Positions 26,617 to 36,500 of a DNA stretch of 64,000 bases are shown piece by piece (position 1 is the first letter of the stretch; the number at the start of each line of letters is the position of its first letter). The notes below the pieces were generated by a model that saw only the letters and a list, made by a program, of their open reading frames with translations, was not told where the DNA came from and made no database searches. Source of the DNA: a bacterium HR21 (GTDB taxonomy: Bacteria; Bacteroidota; Ignavibacteria; Kapaibacteriales; HRBIN21); the NCBI GenBank assembly GCA_002898295.1, contig BEHX01000008.1, forward strand, positions 19,767 to 83,766, given 5' to 3'. Both the position numbers and the translations under genes were made by a program.

Positions 26617-26847
26617 ATGGGTTCTGTCTTCAATGCCTGGTGTGACTCCTGTGGGAAGAATACCCCGCACACGCAGCACGCTTCGGGACTGGTCACCTGC
26701 AACGTCTGCGGAGCATCCACATCCGCTACTCCGACGGGCTGGATTACCGCCTACTGTCCACAGTGCGGCAAGCGGATCAGGCACATCGTCTCGGAGCTGG
26801 GCTACGCCACGTGCACCGTCTGCGGCAATCGCTGGAAGTATCGCTGA
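26617..26847 (+). CDS. Small protein with four CxxC motifs (double zinc ribbon), 76 aa
   Basis: The ATG follows a good ribosome site (AGGAGGA, 6 nt). The protein has CDSC at 9-12, CNVC near 28, CPQC near 44 and CTVC near 63, i.e. two sets of paired CxxC knuckles, each able to bind one zinc. The C-terminus NRWKYR is basic. It may bind nucleic acid or protein; no further identity is seen. It is 55 nt after lolA and may share its transcript. Its stop abuts the stop of the convergent polyprenyl synthase gene with no gap. Confidence 0.83.
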   Translation: MGSVFNAWCDSCGKNTPHTQHASGLVTCNVCGASTSATPTGWITAYCPQCGKRIRHIVSELGYATCTVCGNRWKYR

Positions 26848-27840
26848 CTACCACCGGCGGTGCCGAAGGTGCTCGAGGAGTTCCCGGAAAAGCTCCCGAG
26901 CCGGACCCGCTGGCAATTGCCCCAGGAGGGCAAAGGCACGCTCGTAGTAGGCGATAATCAGTTGCTCCATTTCGCTGAGAATCCCCGTCCGTTGGAGGAG
27001 CTCGATGAGCTGCGGCACGGACGCCTCCTCCGCACCACGCCGGCGGCGATAGCGCTGCAGGAGCTCGTTGCCGGGGAGCAGCTCCAGAGCCCGCAGGATG
27101 GCATACGTGTATTTGCCCTCCCGAAGGTCTTGCCCGACTTGCTTGCCTGTCTGCTCTGTGTCCCCGACCAGGTCCAGAAGGTCATCCTGCAGTTGGAAAG
27201 CCCGTCCAAGCGGGACGGCAAGCTCTTCCAGCAATGCCCGAGTGCGGGGCGTTACCTCCCCGACGAGTGCCCCGAGCTGCATGGCAGTACGCAGGAGGGC
27301 AACCGTTTTACCATCGACAAGCTCCCAGTAGTGCTCAAGCTCCGGCTGCGGGTAGGCGGGCAGTTGCAAGTCCAGCGCCTGCCCCTCGGAGACCTCAATC
27401 AAGCCTTGCGTGAAGAGGGACACCATGCGGGCATAGAATGGGCGCTCAGCATACCGCTCCAGTAGCCGGTATGCCAGCCCGATGAGCACATCGCCGGTGA
27501 GAATCGCCACTGCTTCTCCCCAGCGCTTATACACCGTCGGCTGTCCCCGGCGCAGTGGCGAACGATCCATGACGTCATCGTGCACGAGCGTGAAGGTGTG
27601 GATAACCTCCAGTGCTGCTGCCGCTGGCACGGCTTCCCACGGAGAAGCCCCCTCAACTGCCGATGCTAGCAGGCACAGCAGTGGGCGGAACCGTTTCCCA
27701 GGAAGCTGGAGCACGTACGGGACAGTTTCCCGGAGCACGGTCGTGGAGCGTACGGAGTGGAGCACTTCCCGGAGGGCGTTGTCAACGGCTGTCCGGAACT
27801 GCGCGTACACTTCGTCCGCGGGGGCATCGTACCAGCTCAT
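26848..27840 (-). CDS. Trans-polyprenyl diphosphate synthase, 330 aa
   Basis: It builds prenyl chains from IPP and allylic diphosphates for quinones, carotenoids or bactoprenol precursors. The first Asp-rich motif is DDVMD at 88-92 and the second DDLLD at 219-223, both intact, with the conserved GKRFRP and LVHDDVMDRSPLRRGQPT. Phe at the fifth position before the first motif (F83) and Thr at the fourth resemble short- to medium-chain (GGPP-type) enzymes, but chain length cannot be fixed by eye. Start ATG overlaps the nagZ stop as ATGA; it is the last gene of the long minus operon. Confidence 0.94.
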   Translation of the reverse strand: MSWYDAPADEVYAQFRTAVDNALREVLHSVRSTTVLRETVPYVLQLPGKRFRPLLCLLASAVEGASPWEAVPAAAALEVIHTFTLVHDDVMDRSPLRRGQPTVYKRWGEAVAILTGDVLIGLAYRLLERYAERPFYARMVSLFTQGLIEVSEGQALDLQLPAYPQPELEHYWELVDGKTVALLRTAMQLGALVGEVTPRTRALLEELAVPLGRAFQLQDDLLDLVGDTEQTGKQVGQDLREGKYTYAILRALELLPGNELLQRYRRRRGAEEASVPQLIELLQRTGILSEMEQLIIAYYERAFALLGQLPAGPARELFRELLEHLRHRRW

Positions 27841-29360
27841 GAGGTCTCCTCTGCCTGTTCCCTTTCCAGCGGCGTCCCTGACAGGAGAAGGGCTGCCGCA
27901 GCAAGGCTCGGCTCCGTGTCAGAATACGTCCGCACAACGGTAGCGACCGATCCCGGCAGCGGGACAAAGGGATTTCCCGCAAGGACTACCACGGTCGGCA
28001 TCCGTTCGGCACAGCGGGCGAGCATACCATACCAGCGCGGCAGACCACGCTGGCTGCCCCGCGGGGGAACTAGCAGCAGGACCACTGCGTGGGTTGCTCC
28101 CGCTGCGGTATCGTAGAGCCGTTGCTCTTCCTCCGGGGTCACCCCCGGACTGACGTACGCCATATCGCAGCACAGACGCGTCTGCTGCGCTATGAGGCGA
28201 AAGAAGAAGGTTGCTTGCCCCATGAGAGTCTCCTCCGGCAGGCACGCCAGGAACAGCACGTGTGCATCAGCGGGCAGAGGGACAAGAGAGGTATTCCCGC
28301 TGATCTCCACGGCTGCCTGTGCCACTTGCAGTGCCAGCCGGACGTCGGCGAGGGTCTCCTCCAGCCCACTCTGCTCCGGAAATGGGGGGTCGGTGCGAAG
28401 CCAACGCCACCGCGCCAGACTCCGCCGCCGTTGCTCGATGAGCTCCGGCTGCGTATTCAGCAGATGCTCTGCCGCTGCCAGTGCTTCTTCCACATCGGCA
28501 GGCATGAGCAAGATATCCACACCTGCCCGGAGGGCATACTCAACCGCTTGCGCTGTGGTCCAGTGCTGGACGATGGCACCCATGTCCAAGGCATCGGTGA
28601 GCACCAGCCCGTCGTAGCCAAGCTCTTCCCGCAGGAGGGCGGTTGTCCGCGGGGAAAGCGATGCGGGCAGCTCCTCAATCCCGAGGGCGGGCACACGGAG
28701 ATGCCCCACCATCACCCCGACAACTCCTGCAGCGAGCGCTTCCCGGAAAGGCTGCAGCTCCCGCTCCCAGAGTGTGGCACGGTCTGCCGTCACGGTGGGC
28801 AGCGCTTCGTGCGAATCCACCGTGACATCCCCATGCCCTGGGAAATGCTTCGCACAGGCACCGACACCCTCGTTCTGCGTGGCTTCAATCCAGGCACGGA
28901 TGTGCACGCTTGCCTCTTGCGGAGTCTGCCCGAAAGCACGGATGCCAATGACGGGATTAGCGGGGTTGGTAGTCACATCACAGACCGGAGCGAAATTCCA
29001 CCCGATGCCCAGCTGCCGTGCCTGGCGGGCAATCACGCGGGCAACCGCTGCCGTCCACTCCGGACGCCCCGCCCGGGCAAGCGCGAAAGCCCGCGGAAAT
29101 GCCGTCCCCCCGGCAAAGCGCATCGGGAGTCCGTACTCCAAGTCAGCAGCGAGGACCAAAGGCACGGAGGCTGCTGCCTGCACCTCGAGCGCAACCCGGG
29201 CAACCTCCTCTGGCGTCCCTCCGAATAGGCAGAACCCACCGATGCCTTGCTCGACCCACCGCAGGACACGCTCCCGATAGGCGAGCTCTCGCCAGTACGC
29301 CGGGACGTCCAGTCGGGCAATGATACTGCGAGCAGCAAACCAGCGCGCCGGGGCACTCAT
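27837..29360 (-). CDS. nagZ: Glycoside hydrolase family 3, NagZ-type beta-N-acetylhexosaminidase, 507 aa
   Basis: The N-terminal barrel has the NagZ signature KHFPGHGDVTVDSHEALP, where the lysine/His pair binds GlcNAc and the Asp/His dyad assists catalysis, plus GIRAFGQTPQEA and the nucleophile segment YDGLVLTDALDMGA. Unlike classic short NagZ (about 340 aa) it has an extra C-terminal domain of about 170 residues, as in GH3 enzymes of Bacteroidota and Bacillus. It removes GlcNAc from muropeptides in cell-wall recycling. No signal peptide is visible, so it is predicted cytoplasmic. It overlaps both neighbours by 4 nt. Confidence 0.9.
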   Translation of the reverse strand: MSAPARWFAARSIIARLDVPAYWRELAYRERVLRWVEQGIGGFCLFGGTPEEVARVALEVQAAASVPLVLAADLEYGLPMRFAGGTAFPRAFALARAGRPEWTAAVARVIARQARQLGIGWNFAPVCDVTTNPANPVIGIRAFGQTPQEASVHIRAWIEATQNEGVGACAKHFPGHGDVTVDSHEALPTVTADRATLWERELQPFREALAAGVVGVMVGHLRVPALGIEELPASLSPRTTALLREELGYDGLVLTDALDMGAIVQHWTTAQAVEYALRAGVDILLMPADVEEALAAAEHLLNTQPELIEQRRRSLARWRWLRTDPPFPEQSGLEETLADVRLALQVAQAAVEISGNTSLVPLPADAHVLFLACLPEETLMGQATFFFRLIAQQTRLCCDMAYVSPGVTPEEEQRLYDTAAGATHAVVLLLVPPRGSQRGLPRWYGMLARCAERMPTVVVLAGNPFVPLPGSVATVVRTYSDTEPSLAAAALLLSGTPLEREQAEETS

Positions 29361-29839
29361 CCGTCCGCTATCAGGACCTGTTCGCCTTCGTACTGCCGAA
29401 TGAGCACGCGGTAGGCGTCCTGGATACGCTCCGGACGGTGCGTTGCCGGATTCAAATGCACCATCACTGTCCGAGCCGCTGCCAGCAGTTCCCGGTCTGG
29501 CAGCCGGCGCACCAGCTGCTCAAAGCTCAGCGAGCTCCGCCCAACCGAGGCAATGCGGGTGAGCACCTCGTACTCGTCATCGAAGAGTGCCGCAAGGCGG
29601 TAGTCAATCTCGATGTGGGCAACCACGAAGCGGTGCTTCGTGATGAAGGTCTGCCGTTCGATGGGCAATCCCAAGGCGCGGAAGTACTCCACACGGGCGT
29701 TTTCCAGCCAGTAGAGGTAGACGGCGTTGTGGACGATACCCTGGCGATCAACCTCGTGCGCACGGACACGTCCCAGGAGACGATGCGGGAAGCGCTCCGG
29801 TTCGGTACCTTGCCAGCGAGTGTCCTTCTGGTCTCCCAT
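29357..29839 (-). CDS. YbgC/FadM-type acyl-CoA thioesterase, 160 aa
   Basis: The hotdog fold signature of the 4-hydroxybenzoyl-CoA thioesterase family is clear: VRAHEVDRQGIVHNAVYLYWLENARVEY split across positions 25-52, with the catalytic Asp in VDRQGI, then EIDYRLAALFDDEYEVLTRI. It likely hydrolyses short or medium acyl-CoA or acts with envelope lipid metabolism. About 20 unrelated polar residues precede the fold; a later start cannot be excluded. The stop overlaps nagZ by 4 nt. Confidence 0.88.
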   Translation of the reverse strand: MGDQKDTRWQGTEPERFPHRLLGRVRAHEVDRQGIVHNAVYLYWLENARVEYFRALGLPIERQTFITKHRFVVAHIEIDYRLAALFDDEYEVLTRIASVGRSSLSFEQLVRRLPDRELLAAARTVMVHLNPATHRPERIQDAYRVLIRQYEGEQVLIADG

Positions 29840-29850
29840 CGCTGGTCTCC

Positions 29851-30891
29851 CTAGGTTCCCACCAGCACCGAACGCGCAGCCCGGATGACGGCATGGGCTG
29901 CCTGGAGGGCTTGCTTGCGGTCAATGTGCAAATGGAAGACAGCACGGGCAAATCCGGGCATTCCCTGGCTGAGCAACACGCCTTCCCGTCGGCATGCCTC
30001 AGCAAAGGCAGCAAAGGGAACATGCGCCGGATAGCGGAAGACGACAATATTGGTCTGTACCCGATCCAACTCCAGCTCAAAGAGCGCTGATTCAGCCAAG
30101 AGCCGGGCAAAGAGCAGCGCATTCTCGTGGTCCTCGCAGAGGCGCTCACGATGGTGCTGGAGTGCATAGAGCGCTGCTGCTGCTAAAATACCTGCTTGGC
30201 GCATTCCGCCCCCGAGGATTTTGCGCCATCGGCGTGCCTCTTCGATAAAGGCGCGGCTGCCCACAAGCGCTGAGCCAACAGGTGCTCCCAACCCCTTGGA
30301 GAAGCTCACCATAAGGCTGTCGAACGGCTCGGCATATTGCCGGGGTTCCAGTCCCGTTGCGGCACACGCGTTCCATAGCCGTGCCCCATCGCAGTGGAGA
30401 GCGATGTTGTGGCGCTGAGCCAGGTGCGCCACCGCCTCGATGTAGTCCAGCGGCAGAATCGTTCCCCCGTGCCGGTTGTGCGTGTTCTCCAGGCAGATCA
30501 GCGCCGTCCGCGGGAAGTAGTATGCCGGTGGGCGGATCGCTTGCTCCAGCGCTGCCAGCGGCATTTGCCCTCGTTGCGAAGGGATACAGAAGAGCTGCAC
30601 CCGGGCAATGAGCGCTGGCGCTGCAGTCTCGTAGGTAAAAATGTGCGAGGCTGCTTCCACAATCACCTCCTCTCCGGGGCGGCAATGGACAGCAAGCGCA
30701 ATCTGATTCCCCATCACCCCGCTGGGGACGAAGAGTGCCGCCTCCTTCCCCAATAACTCGGCGACAAACTCCTGCAGGGCATTGACCGAAGGGTCCTCCC
30801 CGAAGACATCATCGCCGACGGGCGCCTGCGCCATCACACGGCGCATCTCCTCGGTAGGCTGCGTGACAGTATCACTCCGCAAGTCAATCAT
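29851..30891 (-). CDS. ltaE: Low-specificity L-threonine aldolase, 346 aa
   Basis: This PLP enzyme cleaves L-threonine/allo-threonine to glycine and acetaldehyde. The N-terminal [12 protein letters not shown] is the normal family start; further motifs are [48 protein letters not shown] and the PLP lysine in [12 protein letters not shown]. An earlier ATG at 30969 overlaps the preceding stop as ATGA and would add 26 residues; I prefer 30891 because the extension is not family-like and holds a GC-rich hairpin (30930-30953). Operon neighbours are a sugar dehydratase and a thioesterase, with no metabolic link obvious. Confidence 0.93.
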   Translation of the reverse strand: MIDLRSDTVTQPTEEMRRVMAQAPVGDDVFGEDPSVNALQEFVAELLGKEAALFVPSGVMGNQIALAVHCRPGEEVIVEAASHIFTYETAAPALIARVQLFCIPSQRGQMPLAALEQAIRPPAYYFPRTALICLENTHNRHGGTILPLDYIEAVAHLAQRHNIALHCDGARLWNACAATGLEPRQYAEPFDSLMVSFSKGLGAPVGSALVGSRAFIEEARRWRKILGGGMRQAGILAAAALYALQHHRERLCEDHENALLFARLLAESALFELELDRVQTNIVVFRYPAHVPFAAFAEACRREGVLLSQGMPGFARAVFHLHIDRKQALQAAHAVIRAARSVLVGT

Positions 30892-30929
30892 GACCCAGGC
30901 AGCACGAATGCCTACAAAGATACCGCAGC

Positions 30930-30953
30930 CGCTCGGAGAACTCTCCCCGAGCG
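30930..30953. repeat. GC-rich inverted repeat between legB-like gene and ltaE
   Basis: A 7-bp perfect stem CGCTCGG/CCGAGCG with a 10-nt loop and no T tract. It lies in the 75-nt stretch that is either the ltaE leader or an N-terminal extension of ltaE. It could slow or attenuate the transcript or have no role. Confidence 0.4.
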
Positions 30954-30965
30954 CTGCTGACTGGC

Positions 30966-31958
30966 TCATATCAGGTAGTCCTCCGGGCGGTATTGCGACA
31001 CGTGCGCTACAAACCAGGCAATGGTTTCCCTGAGCCCCTGCTCAAGGCTATAGCGGGGCGCCCAGCCCAGACGCTGGCGTGCTTTGCGGCTATCGGCACA
31101 GAGGCGGTAGACCTCGCCCTGTTCTGGACGCATCCGCCGTTCCTCCTGCCGCACTGGCAGCTCGGGCTTGTCCAGCAGCGCACAGAGTGTACGGCATAGC
31201 TTCTCAATGCTGATCTCGTGCCCGGTCCCAACGTTGAAACTCTCCCCAACCACTCCTTCTGCCGGTGCCCGAAGGCAGGCAAGGAAGGCAGCGACGGTAT
31301 CGGCAACGTAGAGCAAGTCGCGCGTGGTCTCCAGCCGCCCCAGCCGAATTTCCTCCCGCTGGAGCGCTTGCAGGAGAATCGTCGGGACAACCGCTCGCGG
31401 TGTCTGCCGAGGACCGTAGGTGTTGAACGGGCGGAGGATGACCACGGGTAAGCCATAGGTGTGGAAGAAGCTCTCGGCAAGCTTATCGGCGGCGACTTTA
31501 CTGGCAGCGTAAGGTGAGCGCGGTCGCAGTGGATGCCCTTCGTCCATCGGCACATACTGCGCTGTCCCGAAAACCTCGCTCGTTGAGGTCACCACGACAC
31601 GCTCCACGCTCTCCTCTTCCAGAAGGGCAGAGAGCACATTGAGCGTCCCGGTGACATTGGTCTCCACCACCTCGCGGGGATGTACGGCAGAGTACGGGAT
31701 GCTGATGCAAGCTGCCAAATGCAGCACGTACGGACATCCCCGACAGGCGCGGCGGACAGCATCGGCGTCGCGCACATCCCCGCGGACGAGTTCGAGCTCG
31801 GAGAGCACCTCCGGGGCAACCCACCGCAGATTCCCCAGGCTGCCGTCAGAGACGTACCGCACAAAAGCACGCACCTGGTAACCTTCGCGCACGAGCGCCT
31901 CAACCAGATGGCTCCCAATAAAGCCTGCAGCACCAGTGACCAGCACACGTTCGGGCAT
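30966..31958 (-). CDS. NAD-dependent nucleotide-sugar 4,6-dehydratase/epimerase, LegB-like, 330 aa
   Basis: An extended SDR enzyme: nucleotide site [11 protein letters not shown] at 8-18, catalytic Ser-Thr region [17 protein letters not shown], and YAASK with the active Tyr/Lys at about 149-153. The segments [16 protein letters not shown] and [19 protein letters not shown] match the LegB branch (UDP-GlcNAc 4,6-dehydratase of legionaminic acid synthesis) better than GalE. The substrate is nevertheless inferred. It is followed downstream by ltaE and preceded by a GT4 gene, but no other legionaminic genes are in view. Confidence 0.87.
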   Translation of the reverse strand: MPERVLVTGAAGFIGSHLVEALVREGYQVRAFVRYVSDGSLGNLRWVAPEVLSELELVRGDVRDADAVRRACRGCPYVLHLAACISIPYSAVHPREVVETNVTGTLNVLSALLEEESVERVVVTSTSEVFGTAQYVPMDEGHPLRPRSPYAASKVAADKLAESFFHTYGLPVVILRPFNTYGPRQTPRAVVPTILLQALQREEIRLGRLETTRDLLYVADTVAAFLACLRAPAEGVVGESFNVGTGHEISIEKLCRTLCALLDKPELPVRQEERRMRPEQGEVYRLCADSRKARQRLGWAPRYSLEQGLRETIAWFVAHVSQYRPEDYLI

Positions 31959-31963
31959 CTTCC

Positions 31964-33115
31964 CTACGGACTCAGCAAACTACGGTAGAGCTCGAGGCAT
32001 CGCCGTGCCAGTACGGACCAGTCCAGCCCCTGAGCCGCGCGCAGGGCATTGCAGCGCATCTGGTAGCGTCCTTCCCGGTCCTGCAGCATCCTCTGCAGCG
32101 CTGCTGCCAGTGCCCGCTCATCCGCCGGGGGCACGACCAGTCCAGCACCGAAGTCCTCTACCAGGTCCTGAGCCCCATTGGTGTGGCAGATAACCAGTGG
32201 TAATCCGGCAGCGAGTGCATCAGCGCAGGAGAGTTCGAACCCTCCGCTGAGTGCCGGCGCTACGTAGACATCCGCAGCCACGAAGCGGCGAACCAACGCC
32301 TCCGGAGGCTGCAGCGGGACCCCGTGCTCATCGTGTTCGAGCGGTATTTCTCCGAGCAACTCCACCGGTGCCGGGACCTGCCCCGAGCGCAAGGCGTCCG
32401 TTCCCACTCCTGCAACCCAGAGCCGCCATCCACGGGGATAGTGCTGGAACAGATGCGCAGCAGCCCGCAGCAGAACCACTAATCCCTTCACAGGGCTGAG
32501 CCGGCTCACGGTGAGGAAAACCACTTCCTCAGCACTGACGCCGAAGGCGCGCCGGAGCGCCTCGCGGTCCCAGCCTTGGAAGCGCTGGAGGTGTGTGCCA
32601 TTCGGCAAAAAGAACGCCCGCTGCGCTGCCTCCGGAGCCAGCACAGCCAGCTCGCGCTGCATCAGACGGCTGCTGACCGTCAGCGCCGCCGCACGTCTGA
32701 CCGTGCTCTGAATGCGCCGTTCCACACGGCGGGAGAGCCGCAGCCCATACCCGAGCGGCTCGTAGAGGTGGATGTCCGCCCCCTGGGGGGTCACCACCAC
32801 CGGCACCCGCATCCAGCGTCCAAAGCGGCAGGCATCGTATCCTGCCGGATAGAGCATCTGGGCGTGGAGAAGCTCATACGGGCGATGGCGGTGTAGCCGT
32901 GCCAGCGCCGCCCACGCACGGAGCGCTCGCGGCACCCCACGCCACGACGGCAGCGGCACGATCCGATACGGCACCTCTACTCCCAGCGGCTGCCGTGGGA
33001 CGACCACGCTGACCTCAACACCGAGCTCCGTGAGCGCTCGTGCAAGGTGATGAACAGCGATCTCCACCCCACCGATCCGTGGCAGAAAGTGGTATGTCAG
33101 CAAGGCGATGTGCAT
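31964..33115 (-). CDS. GT4-family glycosyltransferase, 383 aa
   Basis: A GT-B enzyme transferring a sugar from a nucleotide donor. The N-terminus MHIALLTYHFLPRIGGVEIAV is the classic acceptor-side Gly loop, and the donor domain shows FLTVSRLSPVKGL, then APALSGGFELSCADALAAGLP with the EX7E-like glutamate, and GLVVPPADERALAAAL. It probably works at the cytoplasmic face of the membrane on lipopolysaccharide or surface glycan. Donor and acceptor are unknown. It lies 5 nt before the LegB-like gene, which suggests the two act on the same glycan. Confidence 0.92.
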   Translation of the reverse strand: MHIALLTYHFLPRIGGVEIAVHHLARALTELGVEVSVVVPRQPLGVEVPYRIVPLPSWRGVPRALRAWAALARLHRHRPYELLHAQMLYPAGYDACRFGRWMRVPVVVTPQGADIHLYEPLGYGLRLSRRVERRIQSTVRRAAALTVSSRLMQRELAVLAPEAAQRAFFLPNGTHLQRFQGWDREALRRAFGVSAEEVVFLTVSRLSPVKGLVVLLRAAAHLFQHYPRGWRLWVAGVGTDALRSGQVPAPVELLGEIPLEHDEHGVPLQPPEALVRRFVAADVYVAPALSGGFELSCADALAAGLPLVICHTNGAQDLVEDFGAGLVVPPADERALAAALQRMLQDREGRYQMRCNALRAAQGLDWSVLARRCLELYRSLLSP

Positions 33116-33124
33116 CCGGTGCGT

Positions 33125-33541
33125 TCACGCCCTCTCCAGCAGTGGGAGCAGTTCCCGGCGCAGCCGCTCTACGAGCTCATCCCGAACGCGGCGGAACGCA
33201 GCAAGCCGCTCTTCCGGGTCCGTTACAACCCCGGGATCGGACAGGCTCCAGTGCATCATCCGTGGCGCGCCGGGAAAGACCGGGCACTGCTCCCGCGCCT
33301 GGTCGCAGACTGTGAGCACCACATCGAAGTGCTGCCCAGCGAATTCCTCGACAGACTTCGAGCGCAAGTCCTCGGTCGGTACCCCCAGCTCGTGCAGCAC
33401 CGTGAAAACGTCCGGGTCCACCTCTGCGGGTTGGGTCCCAGCGCTGAACACCTCACACCGGCTGCCAGCAAGCCAGCGCAGGAGTGCTTCCGCCATCTGG
33501 GAGCGCCGGGCGTTATGGGTGCACAGGATCAGGATACGCAT
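33125..33541 (-). CDS. arsC: Arsenate reductase-like low-molecular-weight phosphatase fold, 138 aa
   Basis: The loop CTHNARRSQ provides the CX5R phosphate/arsenate-binding site (C7, R13). The redox pair typical of thioredoxin-coupled ArsC is present in VCDQAREQCPVFP (C79, C86). Such enzymes reduce arsenate to arsenite. The loop differs from the usual CTGNSCRS/CTGNSARS by Ala-Arg at the positions of Ser-Cys/Ser-Ala. No arsR or arsenite pump is nearby; it sits between a GT4 gene and the DUF4175 gene (2 nt after its stop), so a phosphatase role cannot be excluded. Confidence 0.88.
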   Translation of the reverse strand: MRILILCTHNARRSQMAEALLRWLAGSRCEVFSAGTQPAEVDPDVFTVLHELGVPTEDLRSKSVEEFAGQHFDVVLTVCDQAREQCPVFPGAPRMMHWSLSDPGVVTDPEERLAAFRRVRDELVERLRRELLPLLERA

Positions 33542-33543
33542 GG

Positions 33544-36500
33544 CTACCGCGTCCCCGGTCGGAGAGCCTCGTGGAGGAGTTCGAAGTAGCGTTCGATGAG
33601 CTGCTGGTAATCGGGACTGTATTTCTGCCGCAGCAGCTGCAAGAAATCCGGTGGGACCGGCGGGGGCTGTCCCTGTGGCAGCCGCAGGGCGGGCGGGCTC
33701 GGACGCACGACGTTCTGCCCCGGGCGCGATTCCCGCTGCGGTTCGTAATCCCGTTCGTAGAGCGAGCGCATCGCATCGAGCATGCGGGTCAGGATCCGGT
33801 GCTGGCGGCGCAGCGTCTCCGCGGTGAGCTTCCCGCTCTGGAGCTCTTCGACCACTTCGCGCATCTCCTCGGCAATGCGGCGCAGATCACCCAGGAGGCG
33901 TTCGCCGCCGAGCGTGCGCTGCTGATGGGAAAGCTCCTCCAAGGCACGCTGCACTTGCCCTTGCTGCGCTGCCAGGCGTGCCAGCTGTGCCTGTTGCTCT
34001 GGTGTGAGCCGCCCCTGGAAGAGCTGCTGCAGCGCGGCGGTGATTCCCTGTTGCTGGAGAGCCAATTGTTGCAATCGTTCCAGGAATCCGGCGGCGCCGG
34101 CTCCTTGTCCCATACCGGGGTTCGGGCAGGCACCGGAACCTGCTGCCTGGAGGGCGGAGAGCGCATCTTGCAGCAAGAGGGTTGCGCGGTTGAGTGCCTC
34201 CATAGCTTGCTGCTGTGCCTGCGCTGCCGAGACGGGCTCTCGCTCCGAGAGCTGTTCCCGAGCCTGCTGCATGGAGCGCAGAGCAATGCCGAGTTCCCGC
34301 GCCATCTGCGGGGTAACGACGAAGGACTTCTGGGCAACGGTCATGACGCGCTCTGTCAGGGTTGCCACTGCGCGCCGCAACTGCTCCTGCTGTCGGGCAA
34401 CGTCGGAGAGGCGTTGCAGCCCAGGCAGAGCGTTCCGGGTTGTGTTCCAGAGCTGCTCTTGCTGCTCGGAGAGCTCCAGTGCGTCGAGCACTGCCTTCTG
34501 CAGCTGGCGCTGGACCTCACGGGTGAGATTCCGCTGGAGCTCTTCCCAGAGCTGCTGGAGGGCACCGGCAGCGGAGCGCATCTGCGAGGCTGCTTGTCGC
34601 TGGAATTGCTGCGCCTGATGGAAGCTCCTCTGCTGGAGGTGCTGCCCGGCTTGCCGGAGGGCTTCCCCCGTTCGTGGATTGTCCATCTGCTGAGAAGCTC
34701 TCTGGAGTGCCTCCTGCGGAGCTTCCGGCATGACCTCGCGCAGGAGACGTTCCAGCTGCTGCCATTCCCCTTGCAGGCGCTCCCACTGCTGTTGGAGCTC
34801 CCTCTGGCGCTGCGCCAACTGTTCGTACTGCTCCGGTGTCTGCGCCCGCTCGGTCTCCCGGTGGAGCGCTTCCTGCTCTTCTGCCATGCGCTCCAGCTGC
34901 CGACGGAGAGCATCGAGCTTCTGCTCCGCCTGGAGGCGTTTCAGCAAACGGAGGGTGCGCTCCAGAGCTGCCCGAAACTCTTGCTCGTTGAAGCGGAAGT
35001 TCTGCAGCGCTTGGCGTAGCTGTTCCGGGCTCATCTGCTGCAGCGCCTGCTGCATCCGCTCCAGGAGCTGTTGGAGCTGAGGGGATTGAATCTCGCGGAG
35101 GAGCTGCTGCAGCTCGCGGTACTTCTGCACTGTCTCCGGCGAAATCGCTTGGAACTGCTCCAGCCTCTGGAGTGTCTCCTCTATCTCGCGTTGCACCTGC
35201 CCCAGGCGTTCCTGCAACTCCTGATGATGCTCAACGAGCACCTGGAGCTGACGCTGCTGTTCCCACTGGGCTTCCTGCTGCCGCGCCGGTGGAGCACTGA
35301 GCTGCCGCTGAAGCTGCTCACTGCGACGGCGCAGCTCTTCGAGCTGACGGGCAGCCTCTTGCAGCTCCTGTACTGCCCGCTCTTGAGCTACCTCCGAACG
35401 CTGGAGGACCTGCTCCAGCGTGGGAAGCTGCACCGTAAGCTGGCGCGTCCGTGCCGATTTCGGTCCTGTAACCGCATCGTTATCCCATACCTCGACGAAG
35501 AACTCGTAGCGATCCCCCGGCGAGATCTTCACCGCCGTAAGGTCCCAGACGTACGGAACCTCTTGCGAAAGGAGCCGCGGCAGGAAAGGAATCGGGATGC
35601 TCCGGAACTCCCGGTGCACGGGCGCATACTGAGAAGCCACCAGCCGGTAGAAGAGAAGCAGCCGAGAAAAGCCATAGTCATCGCTGATGAAGACCCGCAG
35701 TGGGAGAATCCCGCTTTCGGACAGCTCCACATCCTCCGTCGGCTCCAGGAGCATAATCTGCGGCGATGCATCCTCCTGCGCCACGAGACGATACTGGACA
35801 GGGAACGGATTCCGTTGCCCGTCGTGGTCTACTAGCTCCACTGTCCAGCTGCCGGAGCTCTCCACACGAAAGCTCCCGGAAGCGGTGGCACCGGTCACGC
35901 GCAGCTCGGTGATGAGTGTGTCCGTCTGCTGTTGCTCACTCTCCCCCTCTATCTCCACCCCACGGTCCGGGACGAAGACAACCCGGGCGGCACGCAATGG
36001 CTTGTTTGCCTCAACTGTTAGCCAGAGGAGCGAACCGAGCGGGGCGACAAGCTCCGACGAGCGGTCGTCGAAAGTAAAGGGCGCCAGGTGCGTGTAAGCA
36101 GGAGGCTCCACCTTTCCCCGCAGAGAACGGAGCAGCAGAGGCTCCAGCATGCGGATGGATCCCACCGGGCTGCTGACCTCCTGCCCCATCCAGTGGGCAC
36201 GGGCGTAGAAGCGCAACGAGCTGCTGAGCTGCCCCAGCTCCGCAAGGAAGAGTCCTGGCGTATCTGCGTGCAACTCCCGCACGGACTGCTGCCCACCTTC
36301 GGGAATCAAGTGCAGGAAGACCTCTGCCGGCGGAATGCCCTCCGCACGGACAGTGATCGTCACCGGGGTACCGCGGGGCAGCGCTACGTCCTGAGGCTCT
36401 ATCCGGAGAGTGAATGGGGGCGGCGGGACAAACGAGCGATGCCATTCCACGAGCCGCTGCAGTGCTGCTCTGAGGGGATCAACGGCACCGAGGAGAGCAC

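Noticed and set aside
33484..35019. Long plus-strand open frame (about 511 codons) opposite the DUF4175 gene
   Set aside because: It is a Leu-rich mirror of the Gln/Glu coiled coil (CAG/GAG read backwards give CTG/CTC). No start signal and no recognisable family; the minus-strand gene explains the region.
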